Source: Siphonodentalium dalli (Eukaryota > Mollusca > Scaphopoda > Gadilida > Siphonodentaliidae). From it: a stretch of DNA of 64,000 nt. The translations under genes and the position numbers were made by a program. Shown here piece after piece: positions 45,427-57,272 of this stretch (the stretch's first letter is position 1; the number at the start of each line of letters is the position of its first letter). Under the pieces are notes generated by a model that saw nothing but the letters and a program-made list of their open reading frames with translations, was not told where the DNA came from and ran no database searches. The DNA is taken from positions 196,652,816 to 196,716,815 of the forward strand of contig CP136066.1 in the NCBI GenBank assembly GCA_032622095.1. Direction: 5' to 3'.

Positions 45427-46400
45427 AAGTTATAAGGGTCTTTACTGCCTTTTTGTGGTGAAAATTGGTGATTTTTGCAAAAAATGCGATAATTTTGGAA
45501 TTGGAGCATTTATTGGATACTACATTGGTTACAGTAATAATTTATGCATAATATGATGGCATCATATGTGTACTTAAAATAAATCTGGATAAAACTGCTA
45601 AAAAAAAGACCCAATACCCTGAGAAATACCTGTTACCATGGAAACGATATTTAAAAATACAAAAAATGCCGTTATTGGAAAGAAAAGAAGTCCTATAACC
45701 CTTGCGACACAATATAACTTTTGGAATTTTTTTTTATTTGACATGCAATTTTAATCCGGACTTCTGTGTTGTGTAATTGTTGCAGTTTATTCAGCTGTTG
45801 TCATGGAAACGGACCAAATTTCGTCAAATAATGATGTTTTTTCATTAAAGCTGATATTTAAAGCATGTAATTTTATGAAGCAAAGCAGATTATGACAACC
45901 CGTTATAGATGTCTCAAAACCTGTTTCAACGATATCTATGTTCCAACTATTCAATTAGTAAATATGAATCACATATAAGTTCGGAGGGTTTTAATGCCAT
46001 TTTGAGGTGAAAAATGATGATTTTTCCAAAAACACATAATTTTGGAATTGAAACATTTATTAGATACTACATTGGTTACAGGAATAATTTATACATATTC
46101 TTACGTTTGCTTCAATCTAATTTTGATAAAACTGCCGAAAAAGCTCAATACCCTGAGAAATACCTATTACCATGGAAACGATATTGAAAAATCGCAAGAA
46201 ATGTCATTATTGGAAAGAAATGTGACACAAATTAACTTTTTGAATGTTTTGTTCTATGACATGCACAATTAATCCAGACTTCTTTATCGGATCACTGTTG
46301 CGGTTTATTCAGTTGTCATGGAAATGGACCAAATTTTGCCAAATAATGATATTTTCTCCTACAAACCAGACATTTAAAGTGTTCAATTTTATAAAGCAAA
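45427..46400. repeat. Tandem ~550 bp duplication
   Basis: GATACTACATTGGTTACAG occurs near 45516 and 46064, CAATACCCTGAGAAATACCT near 45611 and 46147, and AATTTTGGAATTG near 45491 and 46035. The flanking order is the same in both. Several ACCATGGAAACG(A/G) strings recur as well. No coding signal. Confidence 0.75.
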
Positions 46401-46469
46401 ATAAATTTACCATTATGTGAATGCACCCTGACATATAATACTCATCATTAGCTCAACTTTACTTTGTAA

Positions 46470-47490
46470 AGTTTGAGCTATTGCCATGGCTTGGTATCTG
46501 TCGTCCGTGTGTCCGTGTGTGATGCGTCAACAATTTCCTTTAGCACGGGCTACAGTTCGTACCTTTGGTCCGATTATTATGAAATTTGTCATGGCTGTTG
46601 ACATTGACATGTAGATGGGAACGAGTCATTTTGGGGTCATTCTGAAAAAAAACATGGCCGCCAGCAGCCATCTTTGATTTCAAAATTCAATCCATTAGCA
46701 CGGGCTACAGGCCGTACTGTTCATCTTATTGTCATGAAATTTGTCATGGATGTTAATATTGACATGTAGATGGGAACGAGTCATTTTGGGGTCAATCGGC
46801 CAAAAAACATGGCCACCAGCAGCCATCTTTGATTTTACTCTTTGTATGACTAAATCCTTTAGCACGGGCTACAGGTCGTACCTTTAGTCTGATCATCATG
46901 AAATTTGTCATGGCTGTTGAAATTGGAATGTAAATGGGAACGAGTCATTTTGGGGTCATTCGGACAAAAACATGGCCGCCAGCAGCCATCTTGGATTTCA
47001 AAATTTAATCCATTAGCATGGGCCACAGGTTGTACTGTTCGTCTGATCATCATGAAATTTGTCAAGGATGTTAATATTGACATGTAGATGGGAACCACTC
47101 ATTTTGGGGTCATTTGGTCAAAAACATGGTCGCCAGCAGCCATCTTTGATTTTACTCTTTGTATGACTAAATTCTTTAGCATGGGCTATATGTCTTACCT
47201 TTAGTCTGATCATCATAAAATTTGTCACGAATGTTAATAATGACATGTAGATGGGAGCGAGTCATTTTTGGGTCATTCGGCTAAAAAACATGGCCGCCAG
47301 CAGCCATCTTGGATTTTGCTCTTTGTATGACTAAATTCTTTAGCATGGGCTACAGGGCGTACCTTTAGTCTGATCGTCATAAAATTTGTCATGGATGTTA
47401 ACGATGACATGTAGATGGGAACGACTCATTTTGGGGTCATTCGGTGGGAAATATGGCCGCCAGCAGCCATCTTGAATTTTACCTTTCTCT
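46470..47490. repeat. Six-copy ~160 bp tandem repeat
   Basis: (T)TAGCACGGGCTACAG begins units near 46541, 46695, 46859, 47014, 47177 and 47341. Each continues with ATCATCATGAAATTTGTCAT, GACATGTAGATGGGAACGAG and CATGGCCGCCAGCAGCCATC. Spacing alternates around 154 and 164 bp. Confidence 0.8.
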
Positions 47491-47828
47491 TCATTTCTAT
47501 AAACTAGTATTAGACATTCAACTTTCCACATTCCTAATCGCTCCATTGACTGTAATACATTAAATTATTCCCTTTCCATGTTGAGCTACAGTGTCATTGA
47601 CACTTTCATTTTATTCCCAATTTCTCAGGTGTTTCTTTGGATTTGGACAAAGATTGTCTAAATAGTGATATGTTTTGCAAAAAAAAAATTTATTTGATTG
47701 GAAATTGTGTGAAAAATTAAGGGTATATTTAAAAACCAACATCATGTATCAGGAAAATACAATAATAGGATTTCAAAAGATTCTCAGGTATTTATTATTC
47801 GGTTAATATATCAATGGTGTCAGACCGG

Positions 47829-48932
47829 TTTTCCGAAGACCTATTACTACGAAGTCCCACAACTCCGAAGACCCGATTCTCCGGACGGCCCATAACTCCG
47901 AAGACCCGATTCTCCGACGGACCATAACTCCGAAGATCCGATTCTCCGAAAGCCCATAACTCCGAAGGGCCGATTCTCCGAAGACCTATAACTCCGAAGG
48001 CCCGATTCTCCGACGGCCCATAACTCCGAAGGTCCGATTCTCCGAAGATTTTGTTTTATCGGGGTATTATCGTGTACTAAATAGTGTACAGTCCAGTGGC
48101 GAAGCCAAGGGGTCCCAAAATTCCCACTGCCCCCATTAAACCTCTACTTGCTAGTTCAGACAATATGGGCCCCTACCAAAACATGTCCAATGTCATGTAA
48201 ACGCCCGGAAATCGTTCATGGGGCATCAAAATATTCAAACTTTCCTACTGCCCCCACCTAAATGGGAATCCTGGCCCGCCACTGACTATACACCAGATAC
48301 TATAACGTTACGTTGGCCCATGAGATGCCAGAGTAAAATGTACAGGGGTGAACGGGGAAGAACTTGTCGCCCCTGTGCATGTTAGGCTACTCTGACATTC
48401 TTGCAGCGTTTCGTTATAATATACCCGGTGCACACCAGTGGCGGAGCCAGGGTTCCCATTTAGGGGTGCACATTAATTAGCATATGTGGAGGATATATCA
48501 TGCATATGATATGCCGAAAGCATATCACGAAGGCCTGATTTGGGGAGCGCATACATGGGAGGGGTCGCCCCCAATCGTTGGTCCGGGGGCTCCCCTGGGC
48601 AGGAACACTGTGAATATTTGAATGCCTAGGAGGGATTTCCTGACGTTTACATGAAATTTGACACGTTTTTTGGGGGCGGTCTTCCCTAGGGCCCCATTGA
48701 CCCCGCCACTGGACTGTACACTATTTAATAAGCGATAAAACATGATCTTCGGAGAATCGGACCTTCGGAGTTATAGGCCTTCGGAGTTATGGGCTTTCGG
48801 AGTTATGGGTCTTCGGAGTTATGGGATTTCGGAGAATCGGTACTTCGGAGTTATGGGCTTTCGGAGAATCGGGGCGTTGGAGAATCTGACCTTCGGAGAA
48901 TCGGACCTTCGGAGTTATGGGTCTTCGGAAAA
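47829..48932. mobile_element. Foldback element with inverted minisatellite arms
   Basis: Left arm to ~48055: repeats of CCCATAACTCCGAAG and CCCGATTCTCCGAAG. Right arm from ~48742: the inverse, CTTCGGAGTTATGGG / CTTCGGAGAATCGG. Ends TTTTCCGAAGACC and GGTCTTCGGAAAA. The centre is occupied by the element at 48078-48727. Confidence 0.75.
48078..48727. mobile_element. Nested element(s) with CAGTGGCGGAGCC ends
   Basis: Outer inverted ends TAAATAGTGTACAGTCCAGT and ACTGGACTGTACACTATTTA. Inside are two units, about 48090-48290 and 48440-48715, each with CAGTGGCG(G/A)AGCCA and the inverse CCGCCACTG. From family knowledge CAGTGGCGGA-type ends occur in hAT-class MITEs. No transposase. Confidence 0.6.
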
Positions 48933-48948
48933 ACGCTACGTAACCGTA

Positions 48949-50641
48949 TTTTTTGAGTTATGTGCCTCCAAAATTTGGAGTTTGTCTAATTTCGGAGGCT
49001 CAATTTCTCAAAATTAGTTATAATCCATTTTTTATGGTCTTGTATTTTAAAAAATAAAGTAAAATGAAGGGATTCCTTGTTGTTTTAGTCATTTCCTGTC
49101 TAGGTTGTGCACAAAATATGATTTCTTTATGCATCCATGATTGAGAAGACAAAAATATTCTTAAACAAAATGTGTGTTCCACCATTGTATGGACAGCCAA
49201 ATTTGCCTGTGGTCCAGAACCGGCGTGATGAAATAGCATATTTGATGTCATACAAATCAATAATTATATATCCATATTCCCTGTCTTTCTCACAATCACT
49301 TAAGTATACATCGTTAAACACATTGTAAAGGAATTTCCCAAATCATGGTGTAGAAAATCAAATTATGGCCCTATTAATCTTTAGAATTGACTCATCTAAA
49401 AATGCCATTTTGGGGCGTTTTTTTCTTCATTTTTAAAGGTTTTTGTTTATAAATTGTAAAAAAAATGTATGTTTAATGTGCAAAATCATTTGAACTTTCC
49501 TCCTGAAACACTTTAGTGTTGAAATAAATGCCTGATGTTGGATATGTCAATGAATGTCACTGAATTTCACTAATTTTTCTGGAAACTGATGCCAAATTTG
49601 AATATCTGAAAAATGGGGTAGGGGAAACCATATTGACAAAATCTAGAAAATATGGACCTTGATGAATAAAACTTTAACATCACCAGCTCCTACAAACCTT
49701 ATTCTTTCATACAGAGTAAACTGTTTTGGTGTTCATATTTAGAGCTACGATCCTTTTTGTTGTAACTCAATGGCGAAATGGCGAATCATTATTTCGGGCT
49801 GGTTCTATATAACATGCTGATAAAAGTTCTAAATAAACATCTAATAATTAATAAAGTACTAAACTGTTTACCATGCAAGAATAATCTGCACAAACTGGAT
49901 AAAACAACCCTTTGTTTCCAATGACTACAATATGGTGACAAGATCATAGCCTTTGTGATTTCACCTACCCCATTATCAACATTCAAATTTGGAGTCAGTT
50001 TCTTGAAAAATATGTGAAATCCAGTGACTGTTGATTGGCATAACCAATGTAATCATATTTTTCCCAACACTAAGTGTTTTAGGAGGAACTTTCAAATGAT
50101 TTTACACATTAAACACTAATTGTATTCATTGTTGTTTACTATTTGTGCACACAAAAAAACTTTAAAATGGACAAAAACACCACAAAACAGTCCAAAATGG
50201 CATTTTGGAAAAGAGTCAATACAAAGGATTCATAGGGCCATAAGTTGATTATGGCACATATGTGTTTAGCAATTCCAGCACAGTGTATTTAACCTAGTAT
50301 ATGTAAGAGGTTATGAGAAATACAGGGCATATGGATATCAATTTATTGAGTTGTATGACCTCAAATATGGTATTTCATCACACCAGTTCTGTGTCTCAAG
50401 GCAAATTTGGCTAAGTCCATACAATGGAACACACATTTTGTTTAAGAATATTTTTGTCTTCTAGATCATAGATGCATAAAGAAATATAGTGAGGCAACTA
50501 ATACAACAGTAAGATATCCCTTCATTGTTCTCTAGTTTTTAAAATACTAGACCCTAAAATATGGATTTTAGCTAATTCTTCAGAAATTGAGGCTCTGAAA
50601 TTAGACAAACTCCCAATTTTGGAGGCACATAACTCGAAAAA
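48949..50641. repeat. 1.7 kb inverted repeat with ~800 bp diverged arms
   Basis: TTGAGTTATGTGCCTCCAAA at the left end pairs with TTTTGGAGGCACATAACTCG at the right. Further matched blocks: AAATATTCTTAAACAAAATG (near 49153) with CATTTTGTTTAAGAATATTT (near 50432), and AAATGGGGTAGG with CCTACCCCATT. Centre near 49790. No transposase found. Confidence 0.75.
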
Positions 50642-50879
50642 TTCTCAACGTATCTGGAAAATGTTTTCTGTTCTGTAATCAGGATTGTGTACTCAACAAA
50701 ATGGATATATAAATGGAAGCACATGTGAAAAGAAGTTTTTTATAAACATCATTGAAAAGCTATAATTTTTTTTATCTATTTCACAAAATTGATCAATTTT
50801 GCCTTTCTTGATCCTTTTCGATTTTTAGTATGTTGTTTATAATTGGTTAATAGACTTATTCCTGCTAAGAAACATTGTG

Positions 50880-52135
50880 TTGAGGTTTGGCACTTTATTC
50901 TCATAAATGCACTGGACTAATAGGCAGGAAGATCCGTATGAACATGGGAGGGATAGATGTTATGAGTTATGTATTCAAGCGAACATCCCAAGCAATAATA
51001 ATGAGTGCTCTGTCTCTCAAGATCGACAACGACGTTGTACACATCGACCCACAACTCTTGTTTCAGAGGCTTATCACTGTTGCCAAAGCACCGACCAGAG
51101 GTGATGTAACCTGCTGTGTCAGACTTTTAGGTAGAAAAGGATTTCATTTACATACACTATCACCAGGTGCAGTGTTGGAAGGGCTTAATTTGGAACCAAC
51201 TGATTGGGGATGGCAGGTTAAGGATGGTCGGCTTAATCCTATCAAACGTGAGGAACCACCAGCTCCAAAAGAACTACTGAACATCATGCGTTGTAAATGT
51301 AAAACGGACTGCAAAAGCAATAGGTACACATGCCTTATCAGAAAATCAGAATGATCTATCCAGACTTATTATTTTTTCAAAATTCTATATTTTTTTAATG
51401 AATTTCTATATTTTTTCTCTTTTTTCACTATTTTGCCACAAGATATGGACAACATAGTGTGATTGATACCACAACCTGGCCCAAAATTGATGGAAAATCC
51501 CATATATAACTGACTAACAACAGTCCAAGTCCAACTATGGCAATTTTCTGATGCATAAACATGTAATGTGAAATTCCATTTTCTCTGATTTCTTGCCATT
51601 TTTACATCTTTTCACCCTAAAATATTTTGCTTATTTTGATTATTTGCTTGTAGTAACAACATGAAAAAAACCCACAATTGTGGATATAACTATATAACAA
51701 TAGTTCCAAGCCCAGTTATGACAATTTTACAACTGCATCAAGAGTTATTGTATACTTCCATTTTTCACTGAATTTTGGCAAATTTTTCAACTTTTTGACC
51801 CAAATTTCGAAAACTTAATCAATATTTATAGAATAAAATGATACAAAATATTGGATACAACTGTACCACAGTTTATCATTGCGAAAATATAACAATTGTA
51901 TGTTTACATCAAGAGTTATTAACACAAAATTTTAATCTCCATTTTTCACCAATTTTTCATCATTTTCGCCACTTTTTGCCTCAAAAAGGCCATTTCGCAT
52001 GTTCAGATGTTTGTTGATTTTTAGCTGAGTATACTCTATGATGTTCCCAACCAAAATAAAACAAAATCTTTTGTGTTGCAATTATTTTGAGGTTCAGTCC
52101 TATTTTCTAATAAATGCACTGGACTATTAGTTAGT
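50880..52135. repeat. ~48 bp direct repeats flanking the Cys-rich ORF fragment
   Basis: TAAATGCACTGGACTAATAG near 50904 recurs as TAAATGCACTGGACTATTAG near 52111, with TTGAGGTT upstream in each. Between 51365 and 52080 there are three diverged ~190 bp units (CAATTTT...CATCAAGAGTTATT...CCATTTTTCAC). This could be a terminal duplication of the element or a tandem array edge. Confidence 0.5.
50938..51354 (+). pseudogene. Decayed transposon-associated Cys-rich ORF fragment
   Basis: The frame, open from 50887, lacks a good start and ends at TGA 51352-51354. It contains VVHIDPQLLFQRLITVAKAP, then LEPTDWGWQVKDGRLNPIKR, then LLNIMRCKCKTDCKSNRYTC. I recall this order of blocks (IDPxLLFQRL ... PTxWGW ... 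CxCKTxCxxxxCxC) from multi-copy invertebrate proteins that look element-encoded; the middle part is missing here and the last Cys of the CXC motif is replaced (CLIRKSE instead of a further Cys). Hence an internally deleted, dead copy. Direct repeats at 50880-50929 and 52087-52135 flank it. Confidence 0.6.
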
Positions 52136-52339
52136 AAATAGATGCAGCTTCTTTGTAATTACTAGTATATGGAACTAATTTGTCAATATAATAGGTTAGT
52201 TAGTCAATATATGCAGCTAATTTGTCGATATATATTGTTAGTTAAGTCAATATATGCAGCTACTTTGCAATTATATGCAATATTTGTCAATATATGTGGT
52301 TCGGTAAAAGAGAACAAAGTTCTCCAGGGAAAACACCAG

Positions 52340-52420
52340 TAATCAACTAAACCTTTGCCGACAGGTCTACGCGTTTCGAATCGTAGTGATTCTACGTTCA
52401 GGACCAGATGTGGTTTGTAA
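52340..52420. repeat. Hairpin resembling ends of Penelope-like elements
   Basis: On the minus strand: GGTCCTGAACGTAGAATCAC, TACGATTCGAAACGCGTAGA. The CCTGA ... CGAAACG arrangement around a short stem recurs in Penelope-like retroelements, as I recall. It lacks the CUGAUGA core of a hammerhead ribozyme. Tentative. Confidence 0.25.
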
Positions 52421-52619
52421 AATATTGCAGGAACAGGATTTGCGTGCCCGCCCGAAGGGCGGCACGAGGACGGTGTGAGCTCACCCGGAGGTCGCCCTTA
52501 CGCCCTGGTGTAAAATATTGTGGGAAACCTCGTCCTTTTATAGCACGTTTGGGGCCTAGCTTCGATTTCATTGGCTGTTGCCAGGTTAGTATGGGTCACA
52601 CTGGGGTTGTTGTAAGGTT

Positions 52620-53480
52620 TACATGTGTTGTCTCATGATATGGGGTTCTCATTGGGGTTCTCATGTGAGGTAAGATGTAGATGGGGTTCTCTCATGGTAT
52701 GGATGGGGTTCCCATGAGAAGGTCCGTAGAGGCATGGGGTTGCCTTATGGGGTTCTCATGGGGAGCCTGTTTAGTGACAAGTGGTTCTCAAGTGAGGTAG
52801 AGTATGGATGGGGTTCTCTCATGGGATGGATTGGGTTCCCATGAGAAGAAACATGGGGGTTGCCATATGGGGTTCTCGTGGAGTGCTTGTGTGTAGTGAC
52901 ATGGGGTTCCCAGTGTGGTAATAATGTATAGTGGGATGTTGATGGGGTTCTCATATGATTAGTATGGGGTTCCCATGTGGTGCTGTCTGAGGGAGCGGAG
53001 GTGGAGTGTGTGGTCCCGCTGGGGTTACCGTATTCTCATGTGATGTTGTGAGAGATAGATGGGGTTGTCGTGAAAATATAATGGGTTCCCGTTTGAGTGT
53101 ATGCTGGACGCACGGGGTTGCCGTATGTTGTTCCATTGAGGATACCATATTTTGTTATATGGGGTCAACATGGGGTTCTCCTGTGGTGTGTGGGGTTCTC
53201 GCGTGGGGGTCTCTGGAGGCGAGGGGTTGCCGTATGGGGTCCTCAATGGGTTCCCGTGTGCATGTGTAGCACTGTTTGAATAGCATAAAGGGGTTCCCAC
53301 GTGGGGTTCTCCAGGGATTGTTCTAGAATGAGAAGGGGTTACCATTGGTTGTTCCTATGGAGGTCTCCTTTTGGCGCATGCATGGTACGAGTTCCCGTGT
53401 GGAGTTCTCATTTTGGGGTTAACCATGATGTTTTGGGTGGGGTTCCCGTGTGGATGTGCTGCGTTGAGGTGATTGCCCTG
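52620..53480. repeat. GGGGTTC(T/C)CATG-rich irregular minisatellite
   Basis: The string GGGGTTCTCATG or GGGGTTCCCATG and variants (GGGGTTGCCGTATG) recurs some 30 times over about 860 bp at irregular spacing. Strongly G/T-rich on the plus strand, unlike the AT-rich surroundings. The open frames here are by-products. Confidence 0.7.
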
Positions 53481-54052
53481 TATGTGGGGTTGAGATTGAG
53501 AGACGGTTGTCTGATGTCGAAGCTAACGGGGGCTAGTGGGTTTTACTACACTGATTGTGTTTGTTAAGTCCTGGGATTTTTTGTTCCAGGTTGAGTGAGA
53601 GACGATAGCGTGTGGTAATAACAGGCCATCCGTATTTTGAAATCGGACGAGAAGTTATCATTTTAGAAAATATTTTTTGAAGAGGCGGGCGTTTGGAAAC
53701 GGAGACACCTACATGAGTTTGCTGAATGACATGCTACAGTAAAACATAGAACATATTTAACACTTTCTTTACTAAATAATCAATGGTGAGTAGTTTCCAT
53801 ATATGAAATGTTCAGATAATGAGTTAAACAAAACCGTCATGGCCGCTTGTTAAATGAACGTCACATGACTCATTCCGTACTTGTATTATATGTTCGTCTG
53901 TTTGTCGTTTACTTATATGTCCATGTGAATAATATACCATTCCGATGTATACCTTTTTAGAATAGATTATAATATGTGAATCCATAGTATAAATAAAGGG
54001 TTAACGGTCATATGCAGCACGTGGTCGAATTGCTGTCACTGAACAATACACC

Positions 54053-54503
54053 TCACTTCCTCGGAGCCTGATGTCTTGAGCTAGTTCCCGGTTTTGATTG
54101 GTCAGTCTTGTCAGTTTCCGGTTTGTTCTGTTCCCCCGACGTGTATTCCTTCCCAGTGACCAGGTTAACTGCGAATTTAACGGCATTGATGAAGTCGGCC
54201 AGAGTAAAGAAGAGATACCACCACAAACAGAGTAACATAGCAGTGGCTCCGACGAGAATCGAACCCAGTCTGGGGTCCATCGCGCTCGACTTACTCCGCT
54301 TGTACTTGGACAAAGTTTTTGGGTCGAGTTTCTCCAGCGTTATTACCGTCGGTGGGTCGTTTGATGTTCCTCCATTTGCTGCCGGTGCGTTGTTTGGTGT
54401 TCCTCCGTTGGCAATAGGACACCCACCCGAAGTATCATTCGACGTTGTTGTTGTTGTAATTATTGTTGCTGCTGTCGTCGTTGAACACGGAACAACTTTG
54501 AAA
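54053..54503 (-). CDS. Candidate terminal exon with a transmembrane segment
   Basis: On the minus strand the frame ending at TGA (54055-54053) is open back to about 54575. It has no ATG early on, so it would be a last exon; a plausible acceptor is TTCATTTCAAAG near 54503, but the start is uncertain. The peptide has a Thr/Asn/Pro-rich stretch (ANGGTPNNAPAANGGTSND), then LEKLDPKTLSKYKRSKSS, then a hydrophobic segment LGSILVGATAMLLCLWWYLF continuing FTLADFINAVKFAVNLVTG, and a polar Lys/Thr/Ser tail ending RHQAPRK. One or two membrane helices. GC content is clearly above the neighbourhood, which favours coding. No family recognised. Confidence 0.4.
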
Positions 54504-54747
54504 TGAAATCGAAGTAAATTTTGAAATATTATAACTTGATGAACAAGCCAAACCCACCTTCTCTTGTACCACCTTCAAAATTTGACCTTTGACAAATTGA
54601 CCTCCAAATAGTGAACGATTGCTCAATTGGATCAGTGGAATAGAGACCGAGATTCGATTTAACGACACAAGTTGACACAAAGTCCAAAGTTTTAATCATA
54701 AAACGAATTCATTTTAATGTTTATTTTAAGTGCGAAATATATATATG

Positions 54748-55160
54748 TACTAGCAGGGTGACCCGACTTCGTCCGGGATGTTTCTCTTCTGCTTTCAACC
54801 GTCGAAGGCGCGATTTGACCTTGAATTGACCATTTTGAAGATCAAGGTCAGGTCGGGGGTCACGATTTGACCCGTCCAAAACACTCCCCAGACAAAAGTA
54901 TCCCTAGGTATCAAATTTCGTCGAAATCCCGTCGAAAGTCGCAATCTGACCTTGAAATTGAATTGACCATTTTGAAGGTCAATGTCAGGTCGGGGTCACG
55001 ATTTGATCCGTCTAAAACACTCCCCGGACAAAAGCATCCCTAGGTATCAAATTTCGTCGAAATCCGTAAGGCAGTTTTCACGGCCATTGCTAACAAACAA
55101 ACAGACAGACAAAACACAAACAGACAGTCAGAAGTTCCAAAATATATAGTAGATATATTG
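54748..55160 (+). mobile_element. RTE-like LINE 3' end or related SINE
   Basis: Begins AGCAGGGTGACCCGACTTCG-TCCGGG, contains two copies of a GATTTGACCTTGAA...TTTCGTCGAAATCC unit (near 54810 and 54940), and ends with GCTAACAAACAAACAGACAG and ATATATAGTAGATAT. This layout (CCCGGCTTCG-like head, CAAACAGACAGAC, short A/T microsatellite tail) is known for RTE-class retroelement 3' ends in invertebrates. Confidence 0.55.
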
Positions 55161-55651
55161 TATTGTTGAAAAAAAAAATTGCTATTAACTTTCGTCAATG
55201 AGTTATATGGCACTTTGTGGAAAGGGTACCCACTGTGCAAGTGAAACGACAAATTTTTGACATACACGTTTATACCTGTCCATTATTCACGTATATAGTC
55301 TGCGGCTCTCCAAATTATAATACGGTATGCACCAACTGGTCAGCATGGCAGATCATAAATTCAACTAATTGAATACAACTGGGCCCATACTATAATAATA
55401 GTTGAATATGTATATTAAAGAGGCATAATCCAAAATCAAATGAATACCACACAAATTATTCAAAAATAGCGTTACACGAAAATATGCGCCAATTTTGTTC
55501 ATTTAAAAAAAAACTAAATAGGATGGCAGTGAATGTTGCAACGGAAATGTTTCTATCAATATTCAATTGGCGCAAAAGTTTATGTGAACGAGTTATTGTG
55601 CTTCCTCGTTAAATTGCATTAATTTCGTTCAGAAAGGCATATTCAAACAAG

Positions 55652-55830
55652 TAATCTTGCGCAAAATTTCGCAAATTTTATCTGATAATATTGCATGTTC
55701 ACTTGCTCCTTCGTTGTTAACATTCCATACGGCTGTACAACGGGATCTGCGATCTCATAGTGTCCGCATAAAAACAGAAAAAAGAGTGGTTTTATATCGC
55801 TATTTGTAACTATTATATTTGAATACAACT
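55652..55830. repeat. Dispersed ~180 bp repeat, copy 1
   Basis: AATCTTGCGCAAAATTTCGC, then CAACGGGATCTGCGATCTCA and CCGCATAAAAACAGAAAAAA. Copies 2 and 3 lie at 56166-56340 and 60229-60410. Upstream (55420-55650) is non-coding AT-rich sequence. Confidence 0.65.
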
Positions 55831-55869
55831 ATAATATACTTGAATTTAGATGTGCCTGACAATAATTTA

Positions 55870-56157
55870 AAGAAAACAACACGCAATGAAACTTCCCCCG
55901 TTATTTACCCCAGAATGCATCATAATTCACAACTAAAAGACAGAGTTATTCCCCTTCCATTGATAATAATAAACTGGCAGTACAGACCAGATCGAAATTA
56001 AGCACAGAACACGTGTCAGTATACCTTGACAAAAACAACATGTTCACAGTTTATTACACCAGATAAGTTGATAATACAATGTTTTGGAGCTCCCTCTTTC
56101 AAATGGTATATAATATGGAATATGTTGTTAAAGTGTTAAAATTAAGTGGGGCTTTAA
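55870..56157. mobile_element. Partial copy of the AGGCCCACTTAAT MITE
   Basis: ATCATAATTCACAACTAAAA and AATGGTATATAATATGGAAT match the element at 39669; right end GGGGCTTTAA is preserved, left end is not clear. Confidence 0.55.
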
Positions 56158-56165
56158 ATAAAATA

Positions 56166-56340
56166 ATCTTGCACAAAATGATACAAAGCTAATTTTATAT
56201 ATATTCTGTTCATTTGCTGAACCATTGTTAACAATTCAATGTGAACTTTTCAACGTTGATTCAGGATCTCATAGTTTACGCATAAAAAACAATGTGGTTT
56301 GATGTCATCATATGTAACGTTAATATTTAAATACAACTAT
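56166..56340. repeat. Dispersed ~180 bp repeat, copy 2
   Basis: Diverged relative of the segment at 55652 (AATCTTGCACAAAATGATAC, AGGATCTCATAGTTTACGCA). A 20-bp-arm palindrome follows at 56408-56495 (TATCCGCTTGTGTATCTGTA ... inverse-like TACAAGAAATA). To 57265 I see nothing else. Confidence 0.55.
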
Positions 56341-57272
56341 AGTTTTTAATTTAGGATGTCCCATGCATATACCTGATAATAATTTAAAGATAACAATATG
56401 TATAGGTTAGTATCCGCTTGTGTATCTGTACAAGAAATATTCTTTATAGCGCCGCGATCTGTATTTCTTGTACATATACCCAAGCGGGTTATAACCAGAT
56501 TCACACCCAGAGGAAAGGGGAATTGAGCCACATTATCTCTCTCTCAATACGATGTTTACCAATCAATTACCATTCAATCAAAAGTTAATTGAATAGTTTG
56601 TGGTGTTACATATTCCTGTTGAACAACCAGTCAAATGCTTGTTGACAATCGGGTCACTTGCGTCAGCATTATTTAGCAGCGTTGATAAACCATTTTGTCT
56701 CCGAATTTGAAAACGTTTTTACACTGATGACGTGTTTCTGGATAAAACAAATTCGTCCTTGTGATAATAAACTGTTTCGGCTGTTAAGGTTATTTTCGTC
56801 TTGTTGACATAATGGAAATATCGTTGAGAACACAGAAGGCAATGTTCCGGTAGTGTTCCACATTGCATGAAGTTTGTGTGATGAAATATCACCGGCATTA
56901 ATGGCGAAGTTTTAGGGCTAGTTTACATTGCTGTAGATCTGTATACAGATCTGTGTGAAGTCACGTGTCGCATATTGCTGTGATCACAACATGATTACTG
57001 ACAGTGAACGCGCGCTCATCAGTACTCTGGTAATTTACAATTCACTATGAGTCGTGTCAGTTTAGGCCAGACACAAAAATGAATCAACTACATATCAGCA
57101 GACCAAAGTAGTTTATACTTACACCAGTTGATAATGATTCGAAGAAAGAATGAAAGTCGCATGACAACACATCACATAGAAATACACAGTAAACAGAAGT
57201 GTACACACATATAAATAGGGCTACTTCATCTACGACCCCTATCACAGAAATGTGCGAAATGTCCCATCTAAT

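Noticed and set aside
48742-49017. 91-codon frame with repeated FGVMG / ENRYFG peptides
   Set aside because: Translation of the CTTCGGAGTTATGGG minisatellite arm, not a gene.
52340-52400. Hammerhead ribozyme
   Set aside because: A CGAAACG string and a stem are present on the minus strand, but the conserved CUGAUGA core is missing.
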